IMG/VR virus record: IMGVR_UViG_3300005253_000044
Span: 1 to 29,153 of that record
DNA from: a virus
Strand: one strand, 5' to 3'
Length of the DNA stretch: 29,153 nt
In this document: positions 17,017 to 23,324 of the stretch, piece after piece
Layout of the letters: each line of letters opens with the position of its first letter
Numbering within the stretch: the stretch's first letter is position 1
The notes under the pieces: generated by a model
Databases searched by the model: none
Told to the model about the DNA's origin: nothing
Seen by the model: the letters and a program-made list of their open reading frames with translations, nothing else
Position numbers and translations under genes: made by a program

Positions 17017-17450
17017 CTTCGAGTAAGTTCCTCTCCCGCTAGTTTGTTTATTTTATACCATTCTACAACCCACATTTCTTTTCCTTTATCATCTTCTATC
17101 CAAAAAACATTATCTTCAATCTTCTTGATGAATGTTTTCACTTCAAAAGGAAAAATATAATGTCCTAGTCCTTTTTCGTATTGAATACATTCACTTAAAT
17201 TATTAAAATCGCCCGATTTTTGTGGTTTTAATTCTGCTATTCTTAAACCATTATCAACTAAATCTTTTAATTCTTTCTCACTTTTTTCAGGGAAATCTCT
17301 CTTTAATCTATTAAGACTCTTTTCTTTTTTATCTTCAGCTTCAAATTTCTCGCATGAACAACCGCATATAAAACATTTCCAATTATTCTTTAGACCATGC
17401 CATTCTCGATGTTCTTTTTCATCATGCCCACACTTTTTACAGGTTTTCAT
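17013..17450 (-). CDS. 145-residue N-terminal zinc-finger protein
   Basis: The N-terminus MKTCKKCGHDEKEHREWHG plus CFICGCSC (about 25-33) gives a Cys/His cluster able to hold one or two zinc ions. The rest is a soluble alpha/beta domain ending in VEWYKINKLAGEELTRR. I remember the CxxCGH...EH signature from many DPANN hypothetical proteins. Function unknown. Confidence 0.7.
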   Translation of the reverse strand: MKTCKKCGHDEKEHREWHGLKNNWKCFICGCSCEKFEAEDKKEKSLNRLKRDFPEKSEKELKDLVDNGLRIAELKPQKSGDFNNLSECIQYEKGLGHYIFPFEVKTFIKKIEDNVFWIEDDKGKEMWVVEWYKINKLAGEELTRR

Positions 17451-17620
17451 ATTAAATATAAATCCTTTCTTATTTTTTCTATTAGTTCAAGTCTTTGCTT
17501 TAATCTTGTTCTTTTATTATATTTTATTGACACTTCCATTCCTTTCCAAGTTATTTTATAAGATACTAAATCTTTCTTAGATATTTTCTTTTTTAATTCA
17601 TCATCCTTACAATTTTTCAT
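17447..17620 (-). CDS. 57-residue basic protein
   Basis: MKNCKDDELKKKISKKDLVS... with a central strand pair and a basic helix (RTRLKQRLELIEKIRKD). ATGA overlaps on both sides fix the frame. Possible nucleic-acid binder, by charge only. Confidence 0.6.
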   Translation of the reverse strand: MKNCKDDELKKKISKKDLVSYKITWKGMEVSIKYNKRTRLKQRLELIEKIRKDLYLI

Positions 17621-17955
17621 TCTAACACCTCGCAGTTTTCACCACTTTCTCCTGCTTCAACAGCTTCAAGACTTTCTAAATAATCTTGATGATCTGTGAA
17701 ATTAATCTCTGTATATATGAAGGCACTTTTAGAATTAACAAAAGGAGAATAATTACATTCAACTTTCAAAGTCCAAACAGGAACTTTTTCCTGGCAGGAT
17801 TGGAGTTGGGCTTCAAACTCTGGATGAGCTTGAATATCAAAAACCCATAAAGAAAGAAAAATAATAAAAAATCCTGTTGCAACAAAAAACATTAATTTCC
17901 ACTCAAGTTCTTTTTCTTCAAGTTCTCTTATTTGTTTATCTTTTGATTTTGTCAT
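17617..17955 (-). CDS. 112-residue single-helix protein with outside domain
   Basis: A charged cytoplasmic start (MTKSKDKQIRELEEKELEWK), a helix at about 21-40, then an acidic ectodomain with three Cys and one sequon. Unknown; perhaps exposed on the infected cell surface. Confidence 0.65.
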   Translation of the reverse strand: MTKSKDKQIRELEEKELEWKLMFFVATGFFIIFLSLWVFDIQAHPEFEAQLQSCQEKVPVWTLKVECNYSPFVNSKSAFIYTEINFTDHQDYLESLEAVEAGESGENCEVLE

Positions 17956-17956
17956 T

Positions 17957-18211
17957 TTATACTATACCACTTTCTTTTAAATTGTAAAAAAGAACTATAC
18001 CCATTAAAGGAAAAACGGGAATAAAACTTAAAATAAAATAATCATTAAATAATAATCCTGCAAATCCAATAAATGTAAAAAAAGCAGCTATCAACGTTAA
18101 AGTATGAGATTTATTCATTATCTTTTCATGCTTTTCTAAATCTTTAATTATAAGTTTTCTATCATGTTTGTTAGTACAATTTGCTATTAATTGTTCTTTT
18201 GATTTTGTCAT
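17957..18211 (-). CDS. 84-residue two-helix membrane protein
   Basis: Start set at MTKSKEQLIANC (18211), directly after the upstream stop (TAAAATG), giving the same MTKSK N-terminus as the gene at 17617-17955. Helices at about 38-55 and 58-76. Unknown function. Confidence 0.6.
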   Translation of the reverse strand: MTKSKEQLIANCTNKHDRKLIIKDLEKHEKIMNKSHTLTLIAAFFTFIGFAGLLFNDYFILSFIPVFPLMGIVLFYNLKESGIV

Positions 18212-18212
18212 T

Positions 18213-18695
18213 TTAATCATCCTCCATTTCAATTCTTGGTGCTATAACAAAACACATACTACAACCAAATACAAACATTACAGGATTATCTTTTAGAAAT
18301 TCTTTTTTATCTTTATTATAATACATAAATATTTCAGGAGTATCAGAAAACCAAACAGAAGCAATTTTCTTAATTTGGTCTACAAGTTCCTTTGAGATTC
18401 TAGTTCCATTAATTGTTAAAGCAGCTCCAGATTTTAAATGATTATAATCTAATGTTATTTTAGGTTTATCTACTTTTTTATATAATCCTAAAGAGGTATC
18501 AATTTCATCTACTTCCCCCATCTCTTTTTTTATTGGGTGAATACAACAAACATTAGCAGGGTCAGTAATAATATATTCTTTTAAGTCTAGTTCTTTTTCA
18601 ACCTCTTTTATTGTAACTTTCTTCTTTTCAAGTTCTTTAAATTTTGAAAGTTTAATGTATTCTACACCATCAATGATAATTTTATTTTTTGTCAT
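18213..18695 (-). CDS. 160-residue soluble protein
   Basis: Begins MTKNKIIIDGVEYIKLSKF. A helical middle is followed by a beta-rich half (KPKITLDYNHLKSGAALTIN). The C-terminus has GCSMCF and an acidic end. No family recognised. Confidence 0.65.
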   Translation of the reverse strand: MTKNKIIIDGVEYIKLSKFKELEKKKVTIKEVEKELDLKEYIITDPANVCCIHPIKKEMGEVDEIDTSLGLYKKVDKPKITLDYNHLKSGAALTINGTRISKELVDQIKKIASVWFSDTPEIFMYYNKDKKEFLKDNPVMFVFGCSMCFVIAPRIEMEDD

Positions 18696-18711
18696 TTTAT
18701 TTTTTGATTAT

Positions 18712-18733
18712 GAGGGGGCGAATGAACGCCCTC
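18712..18733 (+). other. GC-rich hairpin between operon genes
   Basis: GGGGGCG (18714-18720), loop AATGAA, CGCCCTC (18727-18733). Its single imperfect pair is G-U on the plus strand but A-C on the minus strand. No T-run follows in the minus direction, so it is not a standard terminator of the operon. It may be an RNA-processing, attenuation or protein-binding element. Confidence 0.5.
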
Positions 18734-18738
18734 CTATT

Positions 18739-19119
18739 TTAGTAAGCCCTGAAAACAAGGTAACCTGAATCATCTTCTACAGTCATACATGTTTTTCCTT
18801 CAAGATCCTTTACCTTCTCGGCTTTCATGAAGCTTAGGAAATTAGCCAACAACGAACCTTTCCTTATGTTTTTATCTTCATCCTGATTAAACCAAAGTCC
18901 ACCAATAGCTAACTTAAAGGCCTTTGCTTCAATCTTAGCAGATGAAATCTTAATGTTGTCTTGTGCTGCTGAATGTTCAACTTCACATACAACTTTCTTG
19001 GAATTCTTATCTCCAACAGGTTCTACAGTAGCTTTTACAATCTTCACAATTTCGGGCTTTAGTTTTTCTATTTCTTTTGTGCCTACTCCTACATCTTCAA
19101 GATTTTCTTGTTCTTGCAT
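18739..19119 (-). CDS. 126-residue soluble protein with own ribosome site
   Basis: Strong site (AGGAGGAATAAAAAATG), so probably abundant. Residues about 35-126 form a beta-rich domain (KKVVCEVEHSAAQDNIKISS, then ISSAKIEAKAFKLAIGGLWF), ending VEDDSGYLVFRAY. I remember related unannotated proteins with the GLW...DE...KGS...L pattern in archaeal viruses and DPANN genomes; function unknown. Confidence 0.7.
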   Translation of the reverse strand: MQEQENLEDVGVGTKEIEKLKPEIVKIVKATVEPVGDKNSKKVVCEVEHSAAQDNIKISSAKIEAKAFKLAIGGLWFNQDEDKNIRKGSLLANFLSFMKAEKVKDLEGKTCMTVEDDSGYLVFRAY

Positions 19120-19310
19120 TTTTTATTCCTCCTGGTTTGTTTAATTGAGTTTAATTCATATTGTAATCTTCCAATTCCTAACATAGTAATCAAAGCTACA
19201 AAATCTAAAACGAAAAATTGTGTTGATGTTGCTTGTGTATATATAAAATACCAATTAGCTACTAAAAACCCAAACAACCACATTAAATCTCTCGAATAAT
19301 ATTTTATCAT
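19089..19310 (-). CDS. 73-residue two-helix membrane protein
   Basis: Helices at about 9-27 and 31-47, basic tail (RRNKKCKNKKILKM). It overlaps the following gene by 31 bases and contains that gene's ribosome site. Unknown function. Confidence 0.6.
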   Translation of the reverse strand: MIKYYSRDLMWLFGFLVANWYFIYTQATSTQFFVLDFVALITMLGIGRLQYELNSIKQTRRNKKCKNKKILKM

Positions 19311-19429
19311 TTTCTTTCCTCCATTTCATTTAAAAGTTCTTCAGCTGTTTTGAATTCTGGATTTAATCTTTTATGCTGTTCATATAATTCCTTCAATTGT
19401 TTTATTGTAAGATCTTCAAATTGTTTCAT
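19307..19429 (-). CDS. 40-residue helical protein
   Basis: MKQFEDLTIKQLKELYEQHK... is a short amphipathic helical protein. ATGA overlaps at both ends place it firmly in the operon. Could be an oligomerising peptide or regulator. Confidence 0.55.
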   Translation of the reverse strand: MKQFEDLTIKQLKELYEQHKRLNPEFKTAEELLNEMEERK

Positions 19430-19614
19430 TTTTTCCTTTTCTCAATTTTATCTATTTTATCACTTAGTTCGCTTAAACCCAAACTTATAATATAAATCAA
19501 AAGAATAGTTCCTACCCCAAAAAATAATAAACTATCTTCATAAACTCCTACAAGTATCATTGCCATACCAAAAATAAAAGATAATGTTTCCCACCAATCA
19601 TATTTAGATTTCAT
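19426..19614 (-). CDS. 62-residue two-helix membrane protein
   Basis: Start chosen at MKSKYDWWETL (19614), which overlaps the upstream stop (ATGA). Helices at about 11-27 and 29-47, then a charged tail (SDKIDKIEKRKK). Confidence 0.6.
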   Translation of the reverse strand: MKSKYDWWETLSFIFGMAMILVGVYEDSLLFFGVGTILLIYIISLGLSELSDKIDKIEKRKK

Positions 19615-19844
19615 TTCATCTTCCTCCAATATACTTTTCTTGAATCTTCATATTTAAGAATAGAAATTAAAAAAGCCAAAAAACTTGCTCCATTAAAGAA
19701 AGCCGTAAAAACAATTCCTAAAAAATCTGCTTTATCAATAAAAAGAAAAAACGGAATGATGAGAGAAGCTAATCCAAAAAACCAAGCAAAATTTAAATAT
19801 TCTTTATCTCCTTCAACGACTTTTTCAAATTTTATTTGTTTCAT
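19611..19844 (-). CDS. 77-residue two-helix membrane protein
   Basis: Soluble start (MKQIKFEKVVEGDKEYLNFA), helices at about 20-36 and 42-62, basic tail (DSRKVYWRKMK). No family recognised. Confidence 0.6.
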   Translation of the reverse strand: MKQIKFEKVVEGDKEYLNFAWFFGLASLIIPFFLFIDKADFLGIVFTAFFNGASFLAFLISILKYEDSRKVYWRKMK

Positions 19845-19845
19845 T

Positions 19846-20070
19846 TTACCAACCTGTACTTAACCTCCATCCAATCATAACAAAAGTAACACCTAAAGTT
19901 ACTAAATAACTTGAACCAATTACTGTTTCAATTATAATAGTACCTGTTATTACAGAAACTCTAATTAAATTTCTAATTGCACGAGTTCTTTCAAACTCTT
20001 CTATGTTTAATCTTTCTACTTTTCCATCAGTAAATTCTACTAATGCTCCACCATCTTTAGTTCTTTTCAT
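19846..20070 (-). CDS. 74-residue protein with C-terminal hydrophobic segment
   Basis: MKRTKDGGALVEFTDGKVER starts with a small beta-hairpin, then Arg-rich helix, then one or two hydrophobic stretches (IIIETVIGSSYLVTLGVTFV). Unknown. Confidence 0.6.
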   Translation of the reverse strand: MKRTKDGGALVEFTDGKVERLNIEEFERTRAIRNLIRVSVITGTIIIETVIGSSYLVTLGVTFVMIGWRLSTGW

Positions 20071-20414
20071 TTTTTCTTATTCTCCATTTCTTCTTCAACT
20101 CTTAGTTCTGCCTTTTTCCAATTTGTTTCAAGCCATTGTTCAAATATTAAATATAATATCCAACCAAATCCAAAAAAGACCATACTTAAAACAGTTAAAA
20201 TCATAAACCAAAAAAGACCAACCGCAAATACATTAGTTGAATTATATGGTTCTTCTTTACTACCAATATTTATTCCTTCTGGATCAATTTTTAAAGAAAT
20301 AATCCCAATCAAATATATTAAAACCAAAATCCCAACAATTATTAAAACTGTTGTTATTACCTCCTTTCTTTTTTGTTCCCAAAAATATTTTTCAATTAAT
20401 TGCTGCTTATTCAT
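20067..20414 (-). CDS. 115-residue two-helix membrane protein
   Basis: Start chosen at MNKQQLIEKYFWEQ (20414) with ATGA overlap; a longer frame to 20456 would run through the zinc-ribbon gene. Helices at about 22-42 and 63-88, an outside loop with a sequon (NSTN), and a charged C-terminus. Confidence 0.65.
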   Translation of the reverse strand: MNKQQLIEKYFWEQKRKEVITTVLIIVGILVLIYLIGIISLKIDPEGINIGSKEEPYNSTNVFAVGLFWFMILTVLSMVFFGFGWILYLIFEQWLETNWKKAELRVEEEMENKKK

Positions 20415-20542
20415 TTTTTCTTTTCTCTCTTTTTTAATTCCATGATTATTTCCCAATCATATCTTTTACACTTTGGACATTGTTTTGGTTTTCTAACTCG
20501 TGCAACCCATTCATATTTACAGATCTTACATTTGTGTTTCAT
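20411..20542 (-). CDS. 43-residue zinc ribbon
   Basis: MKHKCKICKYEWVARVRKPK then QCPKCKRY: a complete CxxC-x13-CxxC zinc ribbon with a Lys-rich tail. It is the first gene of the accessory operon and lies directly behind repeat array A. A DNA-binding or transcription-related role is likely for this fold. Confidence 0.75.
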   Translation of the reverse strand: MKHKCKICKYEWVARVRKPKQCPKCKRYDWEIIMELKKREKKK

Positions 20543-20554
20543 TTTTTGTTTTAA

Positions 20555-20761
20555 CCTTGCCTTACTCTACCCAACCAAACCACACTACACCTAACACTTC
20601 CGGGCTAAACAGTGAACATGATTCCTTACCTCGCCATACCCCACACAACCACACACTACAAGACACATCCAGACTTTGCAGCGAATATGATTCCTCACCA
20701 TACCTAACCATAACGTACCGCACACCACCGAACCTGACCCGACCAAACAGTAAATATTATT
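20555..20761. repeat. Pentamer-phased repeat array A (three 69-bp units)
   Basis: Units start at 20555, 20624 and 20693, each exactly 69 bp: eleven pentamers beginning with C (CCTTA, CCTCG, CCATA, CCCCA...) then a 14-bp AT-rich spacer (CAGTGAACATGATT, CAGCGAATATGATT, CAGTAAATATTATT). The pentamers differ between units, but the 5-base phase does not. The plus strand is C/A-rich, the minus strand G/T-rich. It lies between the RAMP-like gene and the accessory operon. Not coding: other units of this family break any frame. Confidence 0.85.
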
Positions 20762-21315
20762 TATTCTACCCACTTAGTAATTTTAAACTTTCCAAAATTA
20801 CCTGTTTTTTGTGGACGAAAATCAAGTAGGCCAACTCTCTTACCAGCTTCTTCTAATATTTCTTTTATAATTTCAGGATTTCCAATAAGTGTTTCATCAT
20901 ATTCAATTTCAAAACTTACTTTCCAATTATCAATTTTTGGTCTTACTTTAACAACTCTATTTCTTTGAATCACAACTGTTCTTATATCCAAAGAATATTT
21001 TTTAATCCCAAGACCAACCTGACTTGGTACTATCTGAACACCACCAGCAATAATTGGTTTTGCACTATACTTACCAATCTTTTTCCATGATGAAGCTCCA
21101 ACTAAACTTCCTTTAATAGCTTCAGAAGAAATATAAAGTTCACCGTTTGATTTCTTATAAGCAAGTTTGTCTGCTTCCTTTTCCACTTCAGCTCTAGTTC
21201 TTGTTTTCATACGAACAGCTTTTTTTACATTACCAACTGCTTCTTCAATCATTGAAGCCGGATTATTCATTAAGAGAGGTGTTTCTCCTTTTATTTCTAC
21301 TTTTATTTTTTTCAT
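20761..21315 (-). CDS. RAMP/Cas7-like nucleic-acid-binding protein
   Basis: 184 residues. The N-terminal strand with TPLLM (12-16) and LYISSEAIKGSLVGA (60-74) resemble the first strand and the 'IPGSSLKGALR' loop of RAMP (Cas7/Cas5-like, RRM-fold) proteins. RTVVIQRNRVVKVRP (112-126) and VGLLDFRPQKTGNFGKFKI (161-179) are conserved in phage proteins I remember, without assigned function. No catalytic residues are evident. Repeat arrays flank it on both sides, and its stop touches array A. Inference: it binds single-stranded nucleic acid as an oligomer, perhaps these arrays. Alternative: a phage single-strand-binding or annealing protein. Confidence 0.6.
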   Translation of the reverse strand: MKKIKVEIKGETPLLMNNPASMIEEAVGNVKKAVRMKTRTRAEVEKEADKLAYKKSNGELYISSEAIKGSLVGASSWKKIGKYSAKPIIAGGVQIVPSQVGLGIKKYSLDIRTVVIQRNRVVKVRPKIDNWKVSFEIEYDETLIGNPEIIKEILEEAGKRVGLLDFRPQKTGNFGKFKITKWVE

Positions 21316-21343
21316 TTTATTTTTTATTTATTTAATTCAATAA

Positions 21344-21356
21344 CGAGGAAACCTCG
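21344..21356. other. CGAGG-AAA-CCTCG hairpin at the edge of array B
   Basis: A 5-bp perfect stem with a three-base loop. Its right arm is the first pentamer of array B. In the minus direction it follows the array and precedes the RAMP-like gene, so it could end or protect an array transcript. Confidence 0.45.
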
Positions 21357-21622
21357 CCTTACCGAACCTTGCTCAACCCAACAATACAACACAACGCTAA
21401 ACCAGTCCTTGTAAATATGAATACCTTACCTCGCCGCACATGACCGCACTCTACCCCACCAAACATTGAATATGAACCTTACCACACATTACATAACGCT
21501 ACCGAACAGTGCAGAACAACACAACAAATATGAATATCATTAAATTACCTTACCAAGCCACTCCCCGCAACACCACACACCGCCCCGCACAACAAAGCCC
21601 CACAGTGAATATGATTAAATTA
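21352..21622. repeat. Pentamer-phased repeat array B (four units)
   Basis: Units start at 21352 (12 pentamers, 72 bp), 21424 (8, 53 bp), 21477 (10, 71 bp) and 21548 (11 pentamers plus a 20-bp spacer). Every pentamer begins with C. Spacers are related to array A (CATTGAATATGAA, CAGTGAATATGATTAAATTA). The unequal unit lengths change by whole pentamers, which shows that the 5-base step is the element under selection. The last spacer runs into the stop codon of the ParB-like gene. Confidence 0.85.
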
Positions 21623-22301
21623 AACTTCTTAATTTGTTGAGTAAATCATTTACTTTTTTATTTGATGTATCTAAAAAACCTCCTTCAATTAATTTAATTA
21701 ATGTTGAAAGTAATTCAGCTTGATCTCTTACATAAATTTCTTTTTGCGTTGTCTTTATTGCAGCAAAATCTTTCTTATTAAATTTATTTCCGGCAAGATG
21801 TTTAAAGGCACTTTTTACAACAACACTTCTATCAACAAGAGTATCTCCAGTAGTAGCACTTATTAATCTTTGACCAATAAAATCTTCAAGTTTATCAAAA
21901 GGAACTTGTATAAGTTGGCTTACTTCTTTTAAATTATATTTCATATTCCTTAATCTAAGTGCTATATTTCTTTTTTCATAAGGACTTAAAGGTCTTCCAT
22001 GTTGAATGTTTCTGGTGATTGCTTCTTCAAACATTCTTTGATAATTCCATCCAGTATAAACTTCTGCAAGAATTGTTTTCTTCTTCAATATTTTATTTGC
22101 TTCAAATCTATGTCTTCCATCAATAAGAACTAATCTTCTTTTATATAAAGCAACAACAATTGGTGGGAACTTACTCCCAACTTTCATAGATTCAGAATAA
22201 TCATAACCCGTCTGCCAACTATATTGACTTCTTGGATAAATCTTTTCATCAAACTTGATTTGTTTCAATTCAATGTTTTTTAAAGTTTTTCTTACACTCA
22301 T
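21615..22301 (-). CDS. ParB/Srx-like DNA-binding protein
   Basis: 228 residues. LVLIDGRHRFEA (57-68) is the ParB/sulfiredoxin-fold signature, and RNIQHGRPLSPYEKRNIALR (98-117) matches the following conserved box. A helix-turn-helix follows at about 120-140 (NLKEVSQLIQVPFDKLEDFI). The C-terminus is helical. The family includes partition proteins (CTP-dependent clamps) and plasmid/phage regulators; no ParA-type ATPase is present. Array B and a two-pentamer stub at its promoter make these repeats candidate binding sites. Whether it partitions or regulates cannot be told. Confidence 0.8.
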   Translation of the reverse strand: MSVRKTLKNIELKQIKFDEKIYPRSQYSWQTGYDYSESMKVGSKFPPIVVALYKRRLVLIDGRHRFEANKILKKKTILAEVYTGWNYQRMFEEAITRNIQHGRPLSPYEKRNIALRLRNMKYNLKEVSQLIQVPFDKLEDFIGQRLISATTGDTLVDRSVVVKSAFKHLAGNKFNKKDFAAIKTTQKEIYVRDQAELLSTLIKLIEGGFLDTSNKKVNDLLNKLRSLI

Positions 22302-22323
22302 TTTATTATTAATATTAATATTA

Positions 22324-22333
22324 CCTTACCCTT
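22324..22333. repeat. Two-pentamer stub and TATA element before the ParB-like gene
   Basis: CCTTA CCCTT follows ATTAATATTA, like the start of an array unit. On the minus strand this lies next to ATATATAAAG (22330-22339), a likely TATA element for the ParB-like gene, so binding here could give autoregulation. Confidence 0.4.
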
Positions 22334-22584
22334 TATATATCTTTAGGTTTTTGGGGGTTCGTGTGGAAATAGAGTCTATTCCTAATATTTCTCTTTTTTG
22401 GATGTAATTTGGTGTGTTCTCCTCGTGAAACCATTTGAAGATTCTCTATTCTATTATCTTTTCTTTCTCTATTGATATGGTGAATTATTTTTCCATTGGG
22501 AATTTTCCCATAATGTTCCTCCCAAATCAATCTATGTTTAAGAACTGTTTTTCCTTTTTTTGATGTGGTATTATAATCTGACAT
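22333..22584 (-). CDS. HNH endonuclease (homing-type)
   Basis: 83 residues. NGKIIHHINRERKDNRIENL (30-49) is a classic HNH core: H35-H36, N38, D43-N44, N48-L49, then H57 and H61. It is shorter than most homing nucleases and has no separate DNA-binding module. Free-standing viral HNH proteins are often mobile or assist packaging. It is the neighbour of the structured non-coding segment at 22601-22830, transcribed away from it. Confidence 0.85.
   Translation of the reverse strand: MSDYNTTSKKGKTVLKHRLIWEEHYGKIPNGKIIHHINRERKDNRIENLQMVSRGEHTKLHPKKRNIRNRLYFHTNPQKPKDI
22569..22577 (+). promoter_or_regulatory. Possible TATA element for the structured RNA
   Basis: TATTATAAT lies about 27 bases before 22600, where the structured segment begins, the usual archaeal spacing. 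It overlaps the 5' end of the HNH gene on the other strand. Confidence 0.35.
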
Positions 22585-22600
22585 TTTATTTTAATTTTAT

Positions 22601-22830
22601 TGGGTGGAATAGGACAGCAGAGAAGAACACAGGAAGCGAGGGGAAAAGAGGTGATCTGCCCACACCGAAAACCCTTGCTTCCTCCAAAGTAAGATGGTAC
22701 ATGTTTTCCTCTGCTGTCTTTGGTGTGGGAATATGAATACGCTCCGGCAGGGATTAATTGGGCGAGGTACGACGATAAAAATAGTACTTTCCCGTCTGCC
22801 ATTACTGGACAGACTTACCTGCCGAAGACT
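22601..22830 (+). ncRNA. Candidate structured RNA: pseudoknot plus three-way junction
   Basis: The segment is GC-richer than its surroundings and has no convincing frame. Stems: 22613-22622 with 22709-22718 (10 bp); 22631-22642 with 22672-22683 (12 bp, one wobble); 22659-22669 with 22719-22729 (11 bp, one wobble), which pairs the loop of the second stem with sequence abutting the first, an H-type pseudoknot. Then 22745-22751 with 22818-22824 encloses 22760-22770/22784-22793 and the hairpin 22794-22801/22806-22814. The wobbles are G-U on the plus strand and A-C on the minus. T-rich sequence follows. I cannot match it to RNase P, SRP, tmRNA or intron cores. Confidence 0.6.
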
Positions 22831-22841
22831 TTGATTTGATT

Positions 22842-23324
22842 TCATTTTGGTATTTTCATGAATGTGAACCATTTAGTTTTTCCGGCCTTTGCTGTAGGGT
22901 GACCAAATAAAGGTTGAACATCAAAACAAGATAAAACTTCTTTTATATGAATAGAATATTCATTCCATTTAAACACTAAAACACCATAATCATCTAAAAC
23001 TCTCCAAATCTCGTTAAATCCTTTTCTTAAATCTTCTCTCCAGGTTTCCTTATTTAATTTTCCATATTTCTGAACTTGCCATCCTGTTTCTCCCCCTTGT
23101 GTGAAATGTGGAGGATCCCATACAATTAATTTAAAAGATTTATCTTTAAATTTCATCTTTCTAAAATCACCAAGAACATCAGGGGTTACATTGTGGTTTG
23201 GTCTTAGTTTTACATGGCCTTTTTTTGCTATTCTAATATCTTGATATATTGTATTTGGGTGTTTTTTATTGAACCAAAAAGCTCTTCCACCACAACAAGC
23301 ATCTAAAATAAATTTATCTTTCAT
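22842..23324 (-). CDS. SAM-dependent DNA methyltransferase (amino type)
   Basis: 160 residues. ILDACCGGRAFWF (6-18) is the SAM-binding loop and DPPH (70-73) the catalytic motif of the N6-adenine/N4-cytosine type. The Asp-Pro-Pro-His form is common in short phage enzymes. The domain is minimal, with no target-recognition insert. No restriction nuclease accompanies it, so protection of viral DNA is the likely role. It overlaps the C5 methyltransferase gene by ATGA. Confidence 0.82.
   Translation of the reverse strand: MKDKFILDACCGGRAFWFNKKHPNTIYQDIRIAKKGHVKLRPNHNVTPDVLGDFRKMKFKDKSFKLIVWDPPHFTQGGETGWQVQKYGKLNKETWREDLRKGFNEIWRVLDDYGVLVFKWNEYSIHIKEVLSCFDVQPLFGHPTAKAGKTKWFTFMKIPK

Noticed and set aside
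20591-20773. Minus-strand 60-residue frame over array A
   Set aside because: It follows the G/T-rich composition of the array, has no ribosome site and starts inside the RAMP-like gene.
20500-20829. Plus-strand frame through array A with a 23-residue repeated peptide
   Set aside because: The repeat is only in frame because three units are 69 bp; units in array B are 72, 53 and 71 bp. It has no ribosome site and begins antisense to the zinc-ribbon gene.
20555-21622. Arrays as a CRISPR locus
   Set aside because: The spacer-like parts follow a shared five-base phase and strong C/A bias, unlike random captured spacers; the constant part is short and AT-rich, and no cas1/cas2 is present.
22333-22830. 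Group I intron carrying the HNH gene
   Set aside because: No recognisable intron core, no interrupted exon (the flanking methyltransferase appears complete), and the RNA and HNH gene point in opposite directions.
22527-22872. Two overlapping minus-strand frames of 91 residues
   Set aside because: Their composition is unlike that of neighbouring genes, they overlap the HNH gene or the methyltransferase end, and the segment is better explained by RNA structure.
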